31,709 bases of DNA from Prevotellaceae bacterium UBA1726 (GCA_002316005.1 DCIM01000046.1:4596-36304), one strand, 5' to 3'. Shown: positions 6,676 to 15,397, counted from the first letter of the stretch. Numbers and translations: made by a program. The notes: a model not told the origin generated them from the letters alone.

Positions 6676-9492
6676 ATGAAACTGAAGAATCTTCTGATTG
6701 CTGTGCTCCTCATTGTGGTTTGTGCAGCAGCAAGGGCTCAGATGGGTCCTATCCCTGTGGACAAGGATGTCCGCATTGGTAAACTCGACAACGGATTGAC
6801 TTACTATATCCGTTACAACAACTGGCCAGAAAACCGTGCCAACTTCTACATTGCTCAGAATGTAGGTTCTATTCAGGAGGAAGAGACACAGCGTGGTCTT
6901 GCTCACTTCCTTGAGCATATGTGTTTCAACGGCACTGACAATTTCCCAGATGACAAGGTAATCCGTTACTGCGAAAGTATCGGTGTAGAGTTTGGTGGCG
7001 ATTTGAACGCTTTCACTTCAATCGACAAGACTGTTTACAACATTGATAATGTTCCTACAGCACGCGTTGAGGCACTCGACTCTTGTCTTCTCATTCTTCA
7101 CGACTGGGCAGATGGTCTTACACTTGCTTCAGAGGAAATTGACAAGGAGCGTGGCGTAATCCACGAGGAGTGGCGTTTGCGTACATCCGCTTCAAGCCGT
7201 ATGCTCGAGCGCAATCTTGAGGCTCTCTATCCTGGTTCAAAGTATGGCCGCCGCTATCCAATCGGTACAATGGAGGTTATTGACAACTTCAAGTACGATG
7301 AACTCCGTAACTACTATGAGAAGTGGTATCATCCAACAAATCAGGCAATCATCGTTGTAGGTGACATTGATGTTGACCGCACAGAGGCAAAAATCAAGGA
7401 ACTCTTCAGTGGCATCAAAGAGCCAGAGAACGCAATTGCTGTTGTTGACGAGCAGGTTCCTGACAATGACGAACCAATCGTTATCATCGATAAGGACAAG
7501 GAGTACACCACAAGCGGTGTAGAGCTCATGATTAAGAGCGATCCAATGCCAACAGAGATGAAGTCGGACATGACTTACATGCTCATGAAGTATATGATTG
7601 GTGCTGCTACATCAATGCTCAGCGATCGTATGAACGAGGCTGCTCTGAAGGCTGACTGCCCATTCACACAGGCAGGTGTTGGCTATGGTGAGTATATCTT
7701 CTCTCGCACAAAGGACGCATTTGATGTTGATGTAATGCCAAAGGATCCTTCACAGATTGAGGCTGCACTGAAGGCTGCACTCGTTGAGGTTCGCAAGGCT
7801 GCAGAGTATGGTTTCACACAGACAGAGTACGACCGCTTCAAGGAGAACTATCTCTCTCGGCTGGAGAAGATCTATAGCAATAAGGACAAGCGTACAAGTG
7901 CAAGCTTCTGCCGTGAATACTGGCAGCACTACCTCGATCACGAGCCAATTCCATCGCTCGATGACGAGTACAACACAATGAAGCAGATTGTTCCAATGCT
8001 CCCTCTTGATGGTGTTAACGCCCTGATGAAGGAAATGTTCCCACAGGACAACAAGAATATGGTTATTATCAACTTCAACAACGAGAAGGAAGGTGCCGTT
8101 TATCCTACAAAGGAGTCACTCCTCCAGGCAGTTGCTGATGCTCGTACAGCTGAGGTAGAGGCATTCGTTGACAATGTGAAGAACGAACCACTCATCACAA
8201 AGCTTCCAAAGGCTGGTAAGGTGAAGAAGGTTGAGACAAACGAAAAGTTCGGTTACAAGGAACTCACTCTTTCTAACGGCGTTAAGGTTGTGATGAAGCA
8301 GACTGACTTCAAGAAGGATCAGGTTTCGCTCTCAGGTTCTGGTGTGGGTGGTACAACACTCTACAACAACCCTAAGGACTTCACAAACCTTCAGATGTTT
8401 GATGCTGTAATCGGTACTTGCGGTCTTGGCAACTTCACAAGCAACGAGCTTTCAAAGGCACTCGCTGGTAAGATTGCTAACGCTGACCTCTCAATGAACG
8501 AGCGTTACACAATGATCAGCGGTTCGTCAACTCCAAAGGATGTTGAGACAATGCTCCAGATGACTTACCTCTACTTCACAAACATCAAGAAGGACGAGGA
8601 TTCGTTCAAGACTCTTATGAGCAATCTTGAGACACAGTTGAAGAACCGTGACCTCAACCCAGATGTTGCTTTCAGCGACTCAGTAAAGGCAACTATCTAC
8701 AATCACAACCCACGCGTTGCTCCAATCACTATCGACCGTCTCCCAGAGATTAACGAGGACCGTATCCTCGAAATCGCTAAGGAGCGTACAGCAAGTGCAC
8801 AGGGTTGGGAGTTCCAGATTATCGGTAACTATGACGAGGAGACAATCATCCCACTCATTTGCCAGTATCTCGGTTCACTTCCTACAAAGAAGAAGAATGT
8901 TTCAAGCCCACGCATACAGAAGATTGCTACAGGCGACATCAACAATACCTTCACTCGCAAGCAGGAGACTCCTAAGTCAACAGCCATTATGGTTTGGTCA
9001 AACCCAGAGATGGCTTACACTGCAGAGGGTGATGTTCAGGTTGACATGGTTGGTCAGATTCTCTCAATGGAATACCTGAAGAAGATTCGTGAGGATGCTG
9101 GTGCTGCTTACTCTTGTGGTGCATCTGGTGCTGCTGAGATTGCTCGTGATGGCTATCACATCTATGTCCTCGAGGCTTACTGTCCAATGAAGCCTGAGTT
9201 CAAGGATGTTGCTCTCCAGATTATGCGCGATGAGGTTGCAAACGCAGCAGAGAACATTGATGCTGAGAAGTTGGCAAAGGTTAAGGAGTTGATGCTCAAG
9301 CACTACGACGACAACCAGAAGCAGAACGCATATTGGGCAAATGTTATCAACATGTACCGCTGGCATGGTATGGACATTCAGACCGACGGTCGTCAGATCA
9401 TCGAGCGTCAGACTGTTGATACATTGAAGGCATTCATGAAGGAATTCCTCAAGCCAGGCAACCGCATCCAGGTTGTGATGTTGCCAGAGTAA
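6676..9492 (+). CDS. Periplasmic M16 (pitrilysin-family) zinc metalloprotease
   Basis: A 938-residue protein with a signal peptide (1-22, ending ARAQ) and two M16 homology halves. The zinc-binding inverted motif HFLEH is at residues 77-81 (His77, Glu80, His81). Glu158 in DKERGVIHEEW, 77 residues after His81, is the probable third ligand. The second half (from about 530) lacks HxxEH, as is usual for the non-catalytic half that closes the chamber. Length fits the PqqL-type two-half exported peptidases. The role is probably degradation of peptides in the periplasm; the true substrate is not visible. No other peptidase gene is adjacent. The gene is followed by two palindromes and then metK, so it is likely transcribed alone. 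Confidence 0.93.
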   Translation: MKLKNLLIAVLLIVVCAAARAQMGPIPVDKDVRIGKLDNGLTYYIRYNNWPENRANFYIAQNVGSIQEEETQRGLAHFLEHMCFNGTDNFPDDKVIRYCESIGVEFGGDLNAFTSIDKTVYNIDNVPTARVEALDSCLLILHDWADGLTLASEEIDKERGVIHEEWRLRTSASSRMLERNLEALYPGSKYGRRYPIGTMEVIDNFKYDELRNYYEKWYHPTNQAIIVVGDIDVDRTEAKIKELFSGIKEPENAIAVVDEQVPDNDEPIVIIDKDKEYTTSGVELMIKSDPMPTEMKSDMTYMLMKYMIGAATSMLSDRMNEAALKADCPFTQAGVGYGEYIFSRTKDAFDVDVMPKDPSQIEAALKAALVEVRKAAEYGFTQTEYDRFKENYLSRLEKIYSNKDKRTSASFCREYWQHYLDHEPIPSLDDEYNTMKQIVPMLPLDGVNALMKEMFPQDNKNMVIINFNNEKEGAVYPTKESLLQAVADARTAEVEAFVDNVKNEPLITKLPKAGKVKKVETNEKFGYKELTLSNGVKVVMKQTDFKKDQVSLSGSGVGGTTLYNNPKDFTNLQMFDAVIGTCGLGNFTSNELSKALAGKIANADLSMNERYTMISGSSTPKDVETMLQMTYLYFTNIKKDEDSFKTLMSNLETQLKNRDLNPDVAFSDSVKATIYNHNPRVAPITIDRLPEINEDRILEIAKERTASAQGWEFQIIGNYDEETIIPLICQYLGSLPTKKKNVSSPRIQKIATGDINNTFTRKQETPKSTAIMVWSNPEMAYTAEGDVQVDMVGQILSMEYLKKIREDAGAAYSCGASGAAEIARDGYHIYVLEAYCPMKPEFKDVALQIMRDEVANAAENIDAEKLAKVKELMLKHYDDNQKQNAYWANVINMYRWHGMDIQTDGRQIIERQTVDTLKAFMKEFLKPGNRIQVVMLPE

Positions 9493-9505
9493 TGGCCCAC
9501 CCAAG

Positions 9506-9569
9506 CCCTCCCGAAGGGAGGGATGTTTAATACTCATAAGAAAACTGTGCCTCTCCCATAAGGGAGGGG
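9506..9569 (+). terminator. Two C-rich/G-rich palindromes after the M16 gene
   Basis: CCCTCCC-GAA-GGGAGGG (9506-9522) begins 14 bp after the stop codon, and CCTCTCCC-ATAA-GGGAGGGG (9550-9569) follows. Neither has a long T run, so termination may be weak. They belong to the same family as the palindromes after metK, yidD and the SRPBCC gene. Confidence 0.6.
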
Positions 9570-9635
9570 TTCGGTCGTTTAAGAAAGATTGGTGATTATA
9601 CCATATATTTCATTCATTAATTAACAATTTTAATA

Positions 9636-10922
9636 ATGTATCTGTTTTCATCCGAATCGGTGTCTCAAGGACACCCCGACAAAGTAAGCGATCAGATTTC
9701 TGACGCTCTACTCGACCAGTTCCTGGCCTATGACGAAAACGCTCACTGTGCAATCGAGACCTTCTGTACAACAGGTCAGGTATGCATCATGGGCGAGGTG
9801 ACATCAGAGGCATACATCGACTTGCAGACCATTGCGCGAAAGACTATCAACCGCATTGGTTATACCAAGTCGGAGTATCAGTTTGATGGCAATTCCTGTG
9901 GTATCCTTTCTGCTATTCACGAGCAGAGTCGCGATATCAACCGAGGAGTTAGCCGCGAAAACCCAGAGGAACAAGGTGCTGGCGACCAGGGAATGATGTT
10001 TGGCTATGCCTCGAACGAGACTGCCAACTACATGCCTGTCAGTCTTGAACTCTCTCACATCCTTGTGAAGGAACTCGCTCTCATCCGCGAGGAAGGAAAG
10101 TTCATGCAGTACCTCCGTCCAGACTCAAAGAGTCAGGTAACTATTCAGTACAACGACAATGATGTGCCAGAGCGCATCCACACTATCGTTGTAAGTACTC
10201 AACACGATGACTTCATCCAGCCTGCAGTGCAGACAGAGGAAGCACAACTCAAGGCCGACGAGGAGATGCTCGCACAGATCCGCAAGGATGTGCTCGAGAT
10301 TCTCATTCCTCGTGTAAAGGCTCAGTGCGACGAGAAGGTTCTCGCTCTCTTCAATGATGACATCATCTATCATGTGAACCCAACAGGTAAGTTCGTTATC
10401 GGTGGCCCTCACGGTGACACCGGTCTTACTGGCCGAAAGATTATCGTTGACACTTATGGTGGTAAGGGTGCTCATGGTGGTGGCGCATTCTCAGGCAAGG
10501 ACCCTTCGAAGGTTGACCGTTCTGCTGCTTATGCTGCTCGTTACATTGCCAAGAACATGGTTGCAGCGGGCGTTGCTGACGAGATGCTTGTGCAGTTGGC
10601 TTATGCCATCGGTGTGGCACAGCCAGTAAGCGTTTATGTGAACACCTACGGTCGTAGCAATGTGAATATGAAGGACAGCGAGATTGCTGAGCGTGTAGCA
10701 AAACTCTTCGACCTCCGTCCAAAGGCTATCGAGCGTCAGTTGAAGTTGCGTCAGCCAATCTATTCCGAGACTGCAGCCTATGGTCACATGGGCCGTAAGA
10801 ACGAGGTTGTGAAGAAGACTTTCACTTCGCTCTATCACGAAACAAAGGTGATTGATGTGGAATTGTTTACCTGGGAGAAACTCGATCAGGTAGAGACTAT
10901 CAAGAAAGAATTTAATCTGTAA
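9636..10922 (+). CDS. metK: S-adenosylmethionine synthetase
   Basis: A 428-residue protein making S-adenosylmethionine from methionine and ATP in the cytosol. Diagnostic motifs are GHPDKVSDQ (12-20, with the catalytic His13), GAGDQGMMFGYA (114-125, the methionine/ATP loop), GPHGDTGLTGRK and the GGGAFSGKDPSKVDRSAAY signature. The length is slightly above the common 380-400 residues, in keeping with Bacteroidota homologues. ATG 9636 fits the conserved N-terminus directly. No SAM riboswitch is apparent in the 143-bp upstream spacer, which holds two palindromes and an A+T-rich stretch. A terminator-like hairpin follows within 10 bp of the stop. Confidence 0.97.
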   Translation: MYLFSSESVSQGHPDKVSDQISDALLDQFLAYDENAHCAIETFCTTGQVCIMGEVTSEAYIDLQTIARKTINRIGYTKSEYQFDGNSCGILSAIHEQSRDINRGVSRENPEEQGAGDQGMMFGYASNETANYMPVSLELSHILVKELALIREEGKFMQYLRPDSKSQVTIQYNDNDVPERIHTIVVSTQHDDFIQPAVQTEEAQLKADEEMLAQIRKDVLEILIPRVKAQCDEKVLALFNDDIIYHVNPTGKFVIGGPHGDTGLTGRKIIVDTYGGKGAHGGGAFSGKDPSKVDRSAAYAARYIAKNMVAAGVADEMLVQLAYAIGVAQPVSVYVNTYGRSNVNMKDSEIAERVAKLFDLRPKAIERQLKLRQPIYSETAAYGHMGRKNEVVKKTFTSLYHETKVIDVELFTWEKLDQVETIKKEFNL

Positions 10923-10931
10923 TAGCCCCTT

Positions 10932-10954
10932 ATCCCCTAAAAGGGGATGTTTTT
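10932..10954 (+). terminator. Intrinsic terminator after metK
   Basis: ATCCCC-TAAAA-GGGGAT followed by GTTTTT. It lies between the metK stop and the GTG start of the next gene at 10961, leaving only about 6 bp, so partial readthrough would be needed for co-transcription. Confidence 0.65.
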
Positions 10955-10960
10955 ACTAAA

Positions 10961-11980
10961 GTGCAACAGACAGATTCTATACATGTAACAAATATTACGG
11001 TGGGTGTGGATTCAGTGGTGCCAAAGAAGCACCATGAACTCACACCCGCTGAGATATTGTCGTGGTATCCACAGAGCTATTCCCCTTCGCAGCAGGATTC
11101 CGTAATCCAGTTGCATATGAAGCATCACGAGATTACTCATTGGAGTACTCGTCCGGACACACTTCATTTGCCAGGACATACGAAGGGAAAGAGTGTCATT
11201 GATGCCACTTTGCCACAATACTACAAAGAATCCTATTTCTCTGAGAAACCATATTTCCATCCAGAGATAACGGGAGGTCGTCAGGGTGTTGCCGGTGACC
11301 CTGTGCCATATACCATTGCCGGTGATAACTTCATGTCGTCGTTGCTTCTTGCGGGATTCCTCCTTACAATCCTTGCACTGATGCGCTCGCGACAGTTCAT
11401 AGCACGACAGTTGAAATCGTTCATTTACATTCAGCGTGGAAACACCACAGAGGTGACAGAGACATCGACCGAGGTGAGATTCCAGGTGCTGCTCATTATT
11501 GAGTCGTGTGTTCTTTTGGCAATCCTTTTCTTCCAGTATCTGCAGGAGAAAATCACTGATACCTTTACCATTGGCCAATACCAGATAACGGGTCTTTTCG
11601 CAGGAGTGTTTGTCGGATACTTCCTGGTGAAGCAAGGACTCTATTCAATGGTCAATTGGACCTTCTTTGATAAGAAAAATATCGAACAATATAACAAGGC
11701 CTTGTTGTTCTTAACAGCCATGGAAGGAGTGTTCCTGCTACCATTGGTTTTTGTAAGTTCTTTCTTCTACTTATCATACAATACAGCACTGATTTACTTC
11801 ATAATAGTGCTTTCTCTGTTCAAAATCCTTACATTTTATAAGTCATACCAAATCTTTTTCGCCCCAAAGGGCCGATTATTGCAAAATTTTTTGTACTTTT
11901 GCACACTCGAAATAATCCCACTGTCAATATTGTGGGGTCTCCTTATGATAATAAGTGGATTTTTGAAAATAAATTTTTAG
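10961..11980 (+). CDS. DUF4271 family integral membrane protein
   Basis: A 339-residue protein matching the Bacteroidota DUF4271 family, of unknown function. The first 120 residues are soluble and rich in His, Ser and Pro. From about residue 122 there are six or seven hydrophobic segments (near 122-140, 172-192, 205-222, 243-262, 265-285, 310-332). The start is GTG at 10961; no in-frame ATG precedes the conserved region nearby. It stands just ahead of the uroporphyrinogen-III synthase-like gene, with a 9-bp gap, and this pairing suggests a shared transcript. Its job is not deducible from the sequence. Confidence 0.87.
   Translation: MQQTDSIHVTNITVGVDSVVPKKHHELTPAEILSWYPQSYSPSQQDSVIQLHMKHHEITHWSTRPDTLHLPGHTKGKSVIDATLPQYYKESYFSEKPYFHPEITGGRQGVAGDPVPYTIAGDNFMSSLLLAGFLLTILALMRSRQFIARQLKSFIYIQRGNTTEVTETSTEVRFQVLLIIESCVLLAILFFQYLQEKITDTFTIGQYQITGLFAGVFVGYFLVKQGLYSMVNWTFFDKKNIEQYNKALLFLTAMEGVFLLPLVFVSSFFYLSYNTALIYFIIVLSLFKILTFYKSYQIFFAPKGRLLQNFLYFCTLEIIPLSILWGLLMIISGFLKINF
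11894..11901 (+). promoter_or_regulatory. Candidate internal promoter ahead of hemD-rnpA-yidD
   Basis: TACTTTTG lies inside the 3' end of the DUF4271 gene, about 90 bp before the ATG at 11990. No TTG sits at the right -33 distance. It could arise by chance from coding sequence, so this is only a candidate. Confidence 0.3.
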
Positions 11981-11989
11981 TACAAAAGG

Positions 11990-12748
11990 ATGATTAAAAA
12001 GATTTTGGTATCACAGCCTCAACCTGAAAGAGGAAAGTCACCTTACTACGATTTGGAAACTGAATTCGGAGTAGAGTGTGTGTTCCGCCCATTCTTCAAG
12101 GTTGAAGGAATACCAGCACAGGATTTCCGCGCTCAGCATGTGAATCTGCTCGATTACTCGGCAGTAGTGTTCACATCGCGTCACGCTATCGACAACTACT
12201 TCTCACTGGCAAAGGAGATGAGAATCACCATTCCAGAGACAATGAAGTATTTCTGTGTAATCGAGAAGATTGCACTCTACATTCAGAAGTATGTTCAGTA
12301 TCGCAAGCGTAAGGTTTTCTTTGGAACAACGGGAAAAGTGGATGATTTGATTCCACAGATGGTGAAGCATAAGACAGAGAAGTATCTCGTACCATTGAGT
12401 GGTGTCCACAATGATGATATCGCGAAACTTCTCGACTCAAAGGGCTTGAACCATCGTGAATGTTCAATGTATAACACAGTCAGCAATGACTTCACAGACG
12501 AGGAACGCAAGAATTTCGAATATGATATGATGCTGTTCTTCAGTCCTACCGGCGTTAAGGCCCTGAAGAAGAATTTCCCTGATTTCGTGCAGGGTGACAT
12601 CAAGATTGGCGCTTTCGGTCCTGCAACAGCAAAGACTGTAGAGGAAGAAGGTTGGCGTCTTGATCTCGTTGCACCATCAACGAAGCACGCATCAATGACC
12701 GGAGCATTGAAGGAATACCTTCAGGAGCAGAACGGCAAAGCAGAATAA
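11990..12748 (+). CDS. hemD: Uroporphyrinogen-III synthase family protein (HemD-like)
   Basis: A 252-residue cytosolic protein with the two-lobed HemD fold signature. The start MIKKILVSQPQPERGKSPYY is the first lobe; VVFTSRHAIDNYF (about 59-71) and FFSPTGVKALKKNFP (about 182-196) are the paired 'FTS' and 'FSPTG' segments of the two lobes, followed by IGAFGPATAKTVEEEG. The enzyme cyclises hydroxymethylbilane to uroporphyrinogen III. No other tetrapyrrole gene is visible, and the neighbours rnpA (5 bp downstream) and DUF4271 are unrelated to heme. Whether this organism makes heme cannot be told from the window, so another role is possible. Confidence 0.87.
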   Translation: MIKKILVSQPQPERGKSPYYDLETEFGVECVFRPFFKVEGIPAQDFRAQHVNLLDYSAVVFTSRHAIDNYFSLAKEMRITIPETMKYFCVIEKIALYIQKYVQYRKRKVFFGTTGKVDDLIPQMVKHKTEKYLVPLSGVHNDDIAKLLDSKGLNHRECSMYNTVSNDFTDEERKNFEYDMMLFFSPTGVKALKKNFPDFVQGDIKIGAFGPATAKTVEEEGWRLDLVAPSTKHASMTGALKEYLQEQNGKAE

Positions 12749-12753
12749 GCACT

Positions 12754-13170
12754 ATGGACGAGACTCCTCGATACACCTTATCGAAGGAAGAGCGCATCTG
12801 TAGCAAATTGCAGATTGACCGCCTTTTCAACGGAGGTAGCAGCCATTCAATGGCAGCCTTCCCGATAAGAGCCGTGTATCTGCTGGAGCCTACCAACGGA
12901 CAGACTGAACCCGTAAGTATATTGGTTAGTGTGCCGAAGCGTTGCTTCAAGCGGGCAGTGAAGCGCAACAGAGTGAAACGACAGATTCGCGAAGCCTACC
13001 GACTCAACAAGTACACTATTATTAATAAGGTACAGGCGTTGGAAGGAATGTCGATGATGATTGCTTTTATCTGGCTTGACGACAAACTCCACGACTCAGA
13101 AGTGGTGGAGAAGAGAGTGAAGAGCCTGCTTCAGAGAATAAGCGAGAAATGCGGAGGGTTGAAATTATGA
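12754..13170 (+). CDS. rnpA: Ribonuclease P protein component
   Basis: A 138-residue basic protein that binds RNase P RNA and helps mature tRNA 5' ends. The signature is the basic helix around KRAVKRNRVKRQIREAYR (the RNR motif), preceded by the ILVSVPKR strand. ATG 12754 lies 5 bp after the hemD stop, and the stop at 13168-13170 overlaps the yidD start as ATGA. The usual neighbours rpmH and dnaA are absent, so this is not an origin-proximal rpmH-rnpA cluster. Confidence 0.94.
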   Translation: MDETPRYTLSKEERICSKLQIDRLFNGGSSHSMAAFPIRAVYLLEPTNGQTEPVSILVSVPKRCFKRAVKRNRVKRQIREAYRLNKYTIINKVQALEGMSMMIAFIWLDDKLHDSEVVEKRVKSLLQRISEKCGGLKL

Positions 13171-13409
13171 TAAGACTCTGGTTTTACATAAGAAAGGTAC
13201 TGATTTGGTTGCTTCTGCTTCCTATCAGATTCTATCAGACTTGCATCTCGCCTTATACGCCTCCTTCGTGCAGATTCACTCCAACTTGTTCGGAATATGC
13301 TCGACAGGCAATAATAAAGCACGGTCCGTTGAAAGGACTCTATCTCGCAATAAAGCGCATCTTGAGATGCCATCCTTGGGGTGGTTCGGGCTATGACCCC
13401 GTGCCGTAA
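13167..13409 (+). CDS. yidD: Membrane protein insertion efficiency factor YidD
   Basis: An 80-residue protein that assists YidC-dependent insertion of inner-membrane proteins. The hallmark FYQTCISPYTPPSCRFTPTC and SEYARQAI...HGPLKG, ending RCHPWGGSGYDPVP, is complete, with three conserved Cys. I choose ATG 13167 rather than 13149 because it gives an ATGA overlap with the rnpA stop and matches the usual N-terminus (amphipathic basic helix IRLWFYIRKVL). Translational coupling with rnpA is likely. A terminator-like palindrome follows at once. Confidence 0.94.
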   Translation: MIRLWFYIRKVLIWLLLLPIRFYQTCISPYTPPSCRFTPTCSEYARQAIIKHGPLKGLYLAIKRILRCHPWGGSGYDPVP

Positions 13410-13410
13410 A

Positions 13411-13442
13411 GCCCCCTAACCCCCTAAAGGGGGAATTTTATT
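13411..13442 (+). terminator. C-rich palindrome / terminator after yidD
   Basis: CCCCC-TAAA-GGGGG (13420-13433) followed by AATTTTATT. It begins one base after the yidD stop and has the same GCCCCCTAACCCC lead-in as the copy after metK. Confidence 0.65.
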
Positions 13443-13463
13443 GATAGTAATTGAAATTAAGAT

Positions 13464-14765
13464 ATGAAAAATTTCGTAGAAGAACTTACTTGGCGTGGAA
13501 TGATCCACCAGATGATGCCAGGTACAGAAGAACTCCTCCAGAAAGAGCAGGTAACTGCTTATCTGGGTATTGATCCAACAGCAGACTCTCTGCATATCGG
13601 TCACCTCTGTGGTGTGATGATGCTCCGTCATTTCCAGCGTTGTGGCCACAAGCCATTGGCACTCGTTGGTGGTGCAACAGGTATGATTGGTGACCCTTCG
13701 GGCAAGTCGCAGGAGCGTAACCTCCTCAATGAGGAAACACTTCGTCATAATGTGGCATGTATCAAGGAGCAGTTGAGCCGATTCCTCGATTTCGACAGCG
13801 ATGTACCAAACCATGCAGAACTCGTAAACAACTACGATTGGATGAAGGATTACACATTCCTTGATTTCGCTCGCGAGATTGGAAAGTGTATCACCGTAAA
13901 CTATATGATGGCAAAGGATTCTGTAAAGCGTCGTTTGAGTGGCGAGTTCCAGGATGGTATGTCATTTACTGAGTTTACATATCAGTTGCTTCAGGGCTAC
14001 GACTTCCTCCACCTCTATGAGGCAAAGGGCTGTAAGTTGCAGATGGGTGGTAGCGACCAGTGGGGTAACATCACTACAGGTACAGAACTTATCCGCCGCA
14101 AGCTCGGTAGCGAGAATGAGGCATTTGCACTCACTTGTCCACTTATCACAAAGGCTGATGGTAAGAAGTTCGGTAAGACTGAGTCTGGTAATGTATGGCT
14201 TGACCGTAACCGTACTACTCCATATGTATTCTATCAGTTCTGGCTTAATGTAGGCGACGAGGAAGCAGAGAAGTATATCAAGATTTTCACATCACTCGAC
14301 AAGGAGACAATCGATGCACTCATCGAGGAGCATCGTCAGGATCCAGGTCGCCGTATTCTCCAGAAGCGTCTTGCTGAGGAGGTTACAGTAATGGTTCACT
14401 CGAAGGAAGACCTTGACATGGCTATTGAGGCATCAAACATCCTCTTTGGTAAGTCAACAAAGGAGTCACTTTTGAAACTTGACGAGAATACACTCCTTGA
14501 CGTCTTTGCCGGAGTTCCTCACTTCGATGTTGACAAGAGTCTCTTCGCTGAAGGTGTTAAGGCAGCCGACCTCTGCGTTGACCACGCACAGTGCTTCGCT
14601 TCAAAGGGTGAGATGAAGACACTCGTAAAGGGTGGTGGCGTAAGCGTTAACAAGGACAAGCTTGCTCAGTTTGATCAGGTACTTACTGAGGCTGACCTTC
14701 TTGACGGCAAATACTTGCTCGTTCAGCAGGGAAAGAAGAAGTATTTCCTTCTTACTGCAAAATAA
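13464..14765 (+). CDS. tyrS: Tyrosyl-tRNA synthetase
   Basis: A 433-residue class I synthetase charging tRNA-Tyr. The HIGH motif is exact at residues 44-47 and the KMSKS loop reads KFGKT (235-239), typical of the bacterial TyrRS group. The tyrosine pocket appears in YLGIDPTADSLHIGH and QMGGSDQWGNI. The last 80 or so residues form an S4 RNA-binding domain (VKGGGVSVNKDKL). The length is normal. The ATG at 13464 follows the palindrome after yidD by 22 bp. Confidence 0.97.
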   Translation: MKNFVEELTWRGMIHQMMPGTEELLQKEQVTAYLGIDPTADSLHIGHLCGVMMLRHFQRCGHKPLALVGGATGMIGDPSGKSQERNLLNEETLRHNVACIKEQLSRFLDFDSDVPNHAELVNNYDWMKDYTFLDFAREIGKCITVNYMMAKDSVKRRLSGEFQDGMSFTEFTYQLLQGYDFLHLYEAKGCKLQMGGSDQWGNITTGTELIRRKLGSENEAFALTCPLITKADGKKFGKTESGNVWLDRNRTTPYVFYQFWLNVGDEEAEKYIKIFTSLDKETIDALIEEHRQDPGRRILQKRLAEEVTVMVHSKEDLDMAIEASNILFGKSTKESLLKLDENTLLDVFAGVPHFDVDKSLFAEGVKAADLCVDHAQCFASKGEMKTLVKGGGVSVNKDKLAQFDQVLTEADLLDGKYLLVQQGKKKYFLLTAK

Positions 14766-14767
14766 AT

Positions 14768-14798
14768 TTGTGCAGTTGAAAAAAAAATCGTAACTTTG
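14768..14798 (+). promoter_or_regulatory. Promoter of tRNA-Gln
   Basis: TTG (14768-14770), 20-base spacer, TAACTTTG (14791-14798). Transcription would start near 14805, about 45 nt before the tRNA. The upstream half overlaps the end of tyrS by only a few bases of spacing. Confidence 0.75.
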
Positions 14799-14849
14799 CA
14801 TCCGCATTGGAGACAATGCCTGCGAAGTTACGCTTTACAGATAAACGAT

Positions 14850-14920
14850 TGGACCATGGTGTAATGGTAACACTACAGGTTTTGGTTCTGTCATTCCCAG
14901 TTCGAATCTGGGTGGTCCAA
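14850..14920 (+). tRNA. tRNA-Gln (anticodon UUG)
   Basis: A 71-nt cloverleaf: acceptor TGGACCA pairs with TGGTCCA, D stem GTGT/ACAC, anticodon stem ACAGG/TCTGT with loop TTTTGGT giving anticodon TTG, T stem CCCAG/CTGGG with TTCGAAT loop, discriminator A. The CCA end is not encoded, so it must be added after transcription. Confidence 0.95.
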
Positions 14921-14924
14921 CAGA

Positions 14925-14954
14925 AAAGAGTCGATTCCGGTCGGCTCTTTTTTT
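14925..14954 (+). terminator. Terminator of tRNA-Gln
   Basis: Ten-pair stem AAAGAGTCGA / TCGGCTCTTT with one G-U pair, 6-nt loop, and a T run (seven consecutive T, 14948-14954). It begins 4 nt after the tRNA. Confidence 0.9.
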
Positions 14955-14977
14955 GTGTTTCTTAGGGTAGGGTCACG

Positions 14978-15005
14978 AAAAAAGGCGACCCCGAAGGACC
15001 GCCTT
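14978..15005 (-). terminator. Terminator of the HU gene
   Basis: On the minus strand, AAGGCGGTCC-TTCG-GGGTCGCCTT followed by T residues: a ten-pair stem with two wobble pairs and a TTCG loop, 25 nt after the HU stop. With the tRNA-Gln terminator it separates two convergent transcripts. Confidence 0.9.
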
Positions 15006-15030
15006 GTATTCTTAGATCTGCTCTGCAAAA

Positions 15031-15303
15031 TTATTTTACAGCCTCAGCGAGCTCAGCGCCAGCCTTGAACTTAGCAACCTTCTTAGCAGCGATCTGGATC
15101 TTCTGGCCGTTTGCAGGGTTAACGCCCTCGCGAGCTGGCTTCTCAACTACTGAGAATGTACCGAAACCGATGAGCTGAACAGCTTCACCCTTAACGAGAG
15201 AGTCCTTTACAGAAGCAACAACTGCGTCAACTGCAGCCTTAGCCTGTGCCTGTGTGAGTTCTGCCTGAGCAGCAACTGCCTTTACCAATTCTGTCTTGTT
15301 CAT
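15031..15303 (-). CDS. HU family DNA-binding protein
   Basis: A 90-residue histone-like protein that bends and compacts DNA as a dimer. It begins MNKTELVKAVAAQAELTQ, contains the core GFGTFSVVEKPAREGVNPANGQKI with the DNA-intercalating Pro-containing arm, and ends in an amphipathic helix AKFKAGAELAEAVK. It is a full-length single-domain HU, more regular than the longer 'HU-like' Bacteroidota paralogues. It has its own promoter and terminator, so it is monocistronic. Whether it is a homodimeric HU or one of several paralogues cannot be told here. Confidence 0.96.
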   Translation of the reverse strand: MNKTELVKAVAAQAELTQAQAKAAVDAVVASVKDSLVKGEAVQLIGFGTFSVVEKPAREGVNPANGQKIQIAAKKVAKFKAGAELAEAVK

Positions 15304-15366
15304 AATTTTTCTTTATTAAAATGTTATTAAATATTGGAATTCTGTTGTGTTCAACATAATTGCCCA

Positions 15367-15397
15367 CAAATATAAAGGTAATATTTTAGAAAACAAA
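15367..15397 (-). promoter_or_regulatory. Promoter of the HU gene
   Basis: On the minus strand, TTTG (15394-15397), 19-base spacer, TATATTTG (15367-15374). The leader would be about 58 nt and A+T-rich. Confidence 0.75.

Noticed and set aside
9493..9635. A SAM riboswitch upstream of metK
   Set aside because: Only two simple palindromes are present; no multi-branched SAM aptamer pattern or conserved core could be found by eye.
12754..13409. rnpA as a sign of oriC nearby
   Set aside because: rpmH and dnaA are missing and the neighbours are hemD-like and tyrS.
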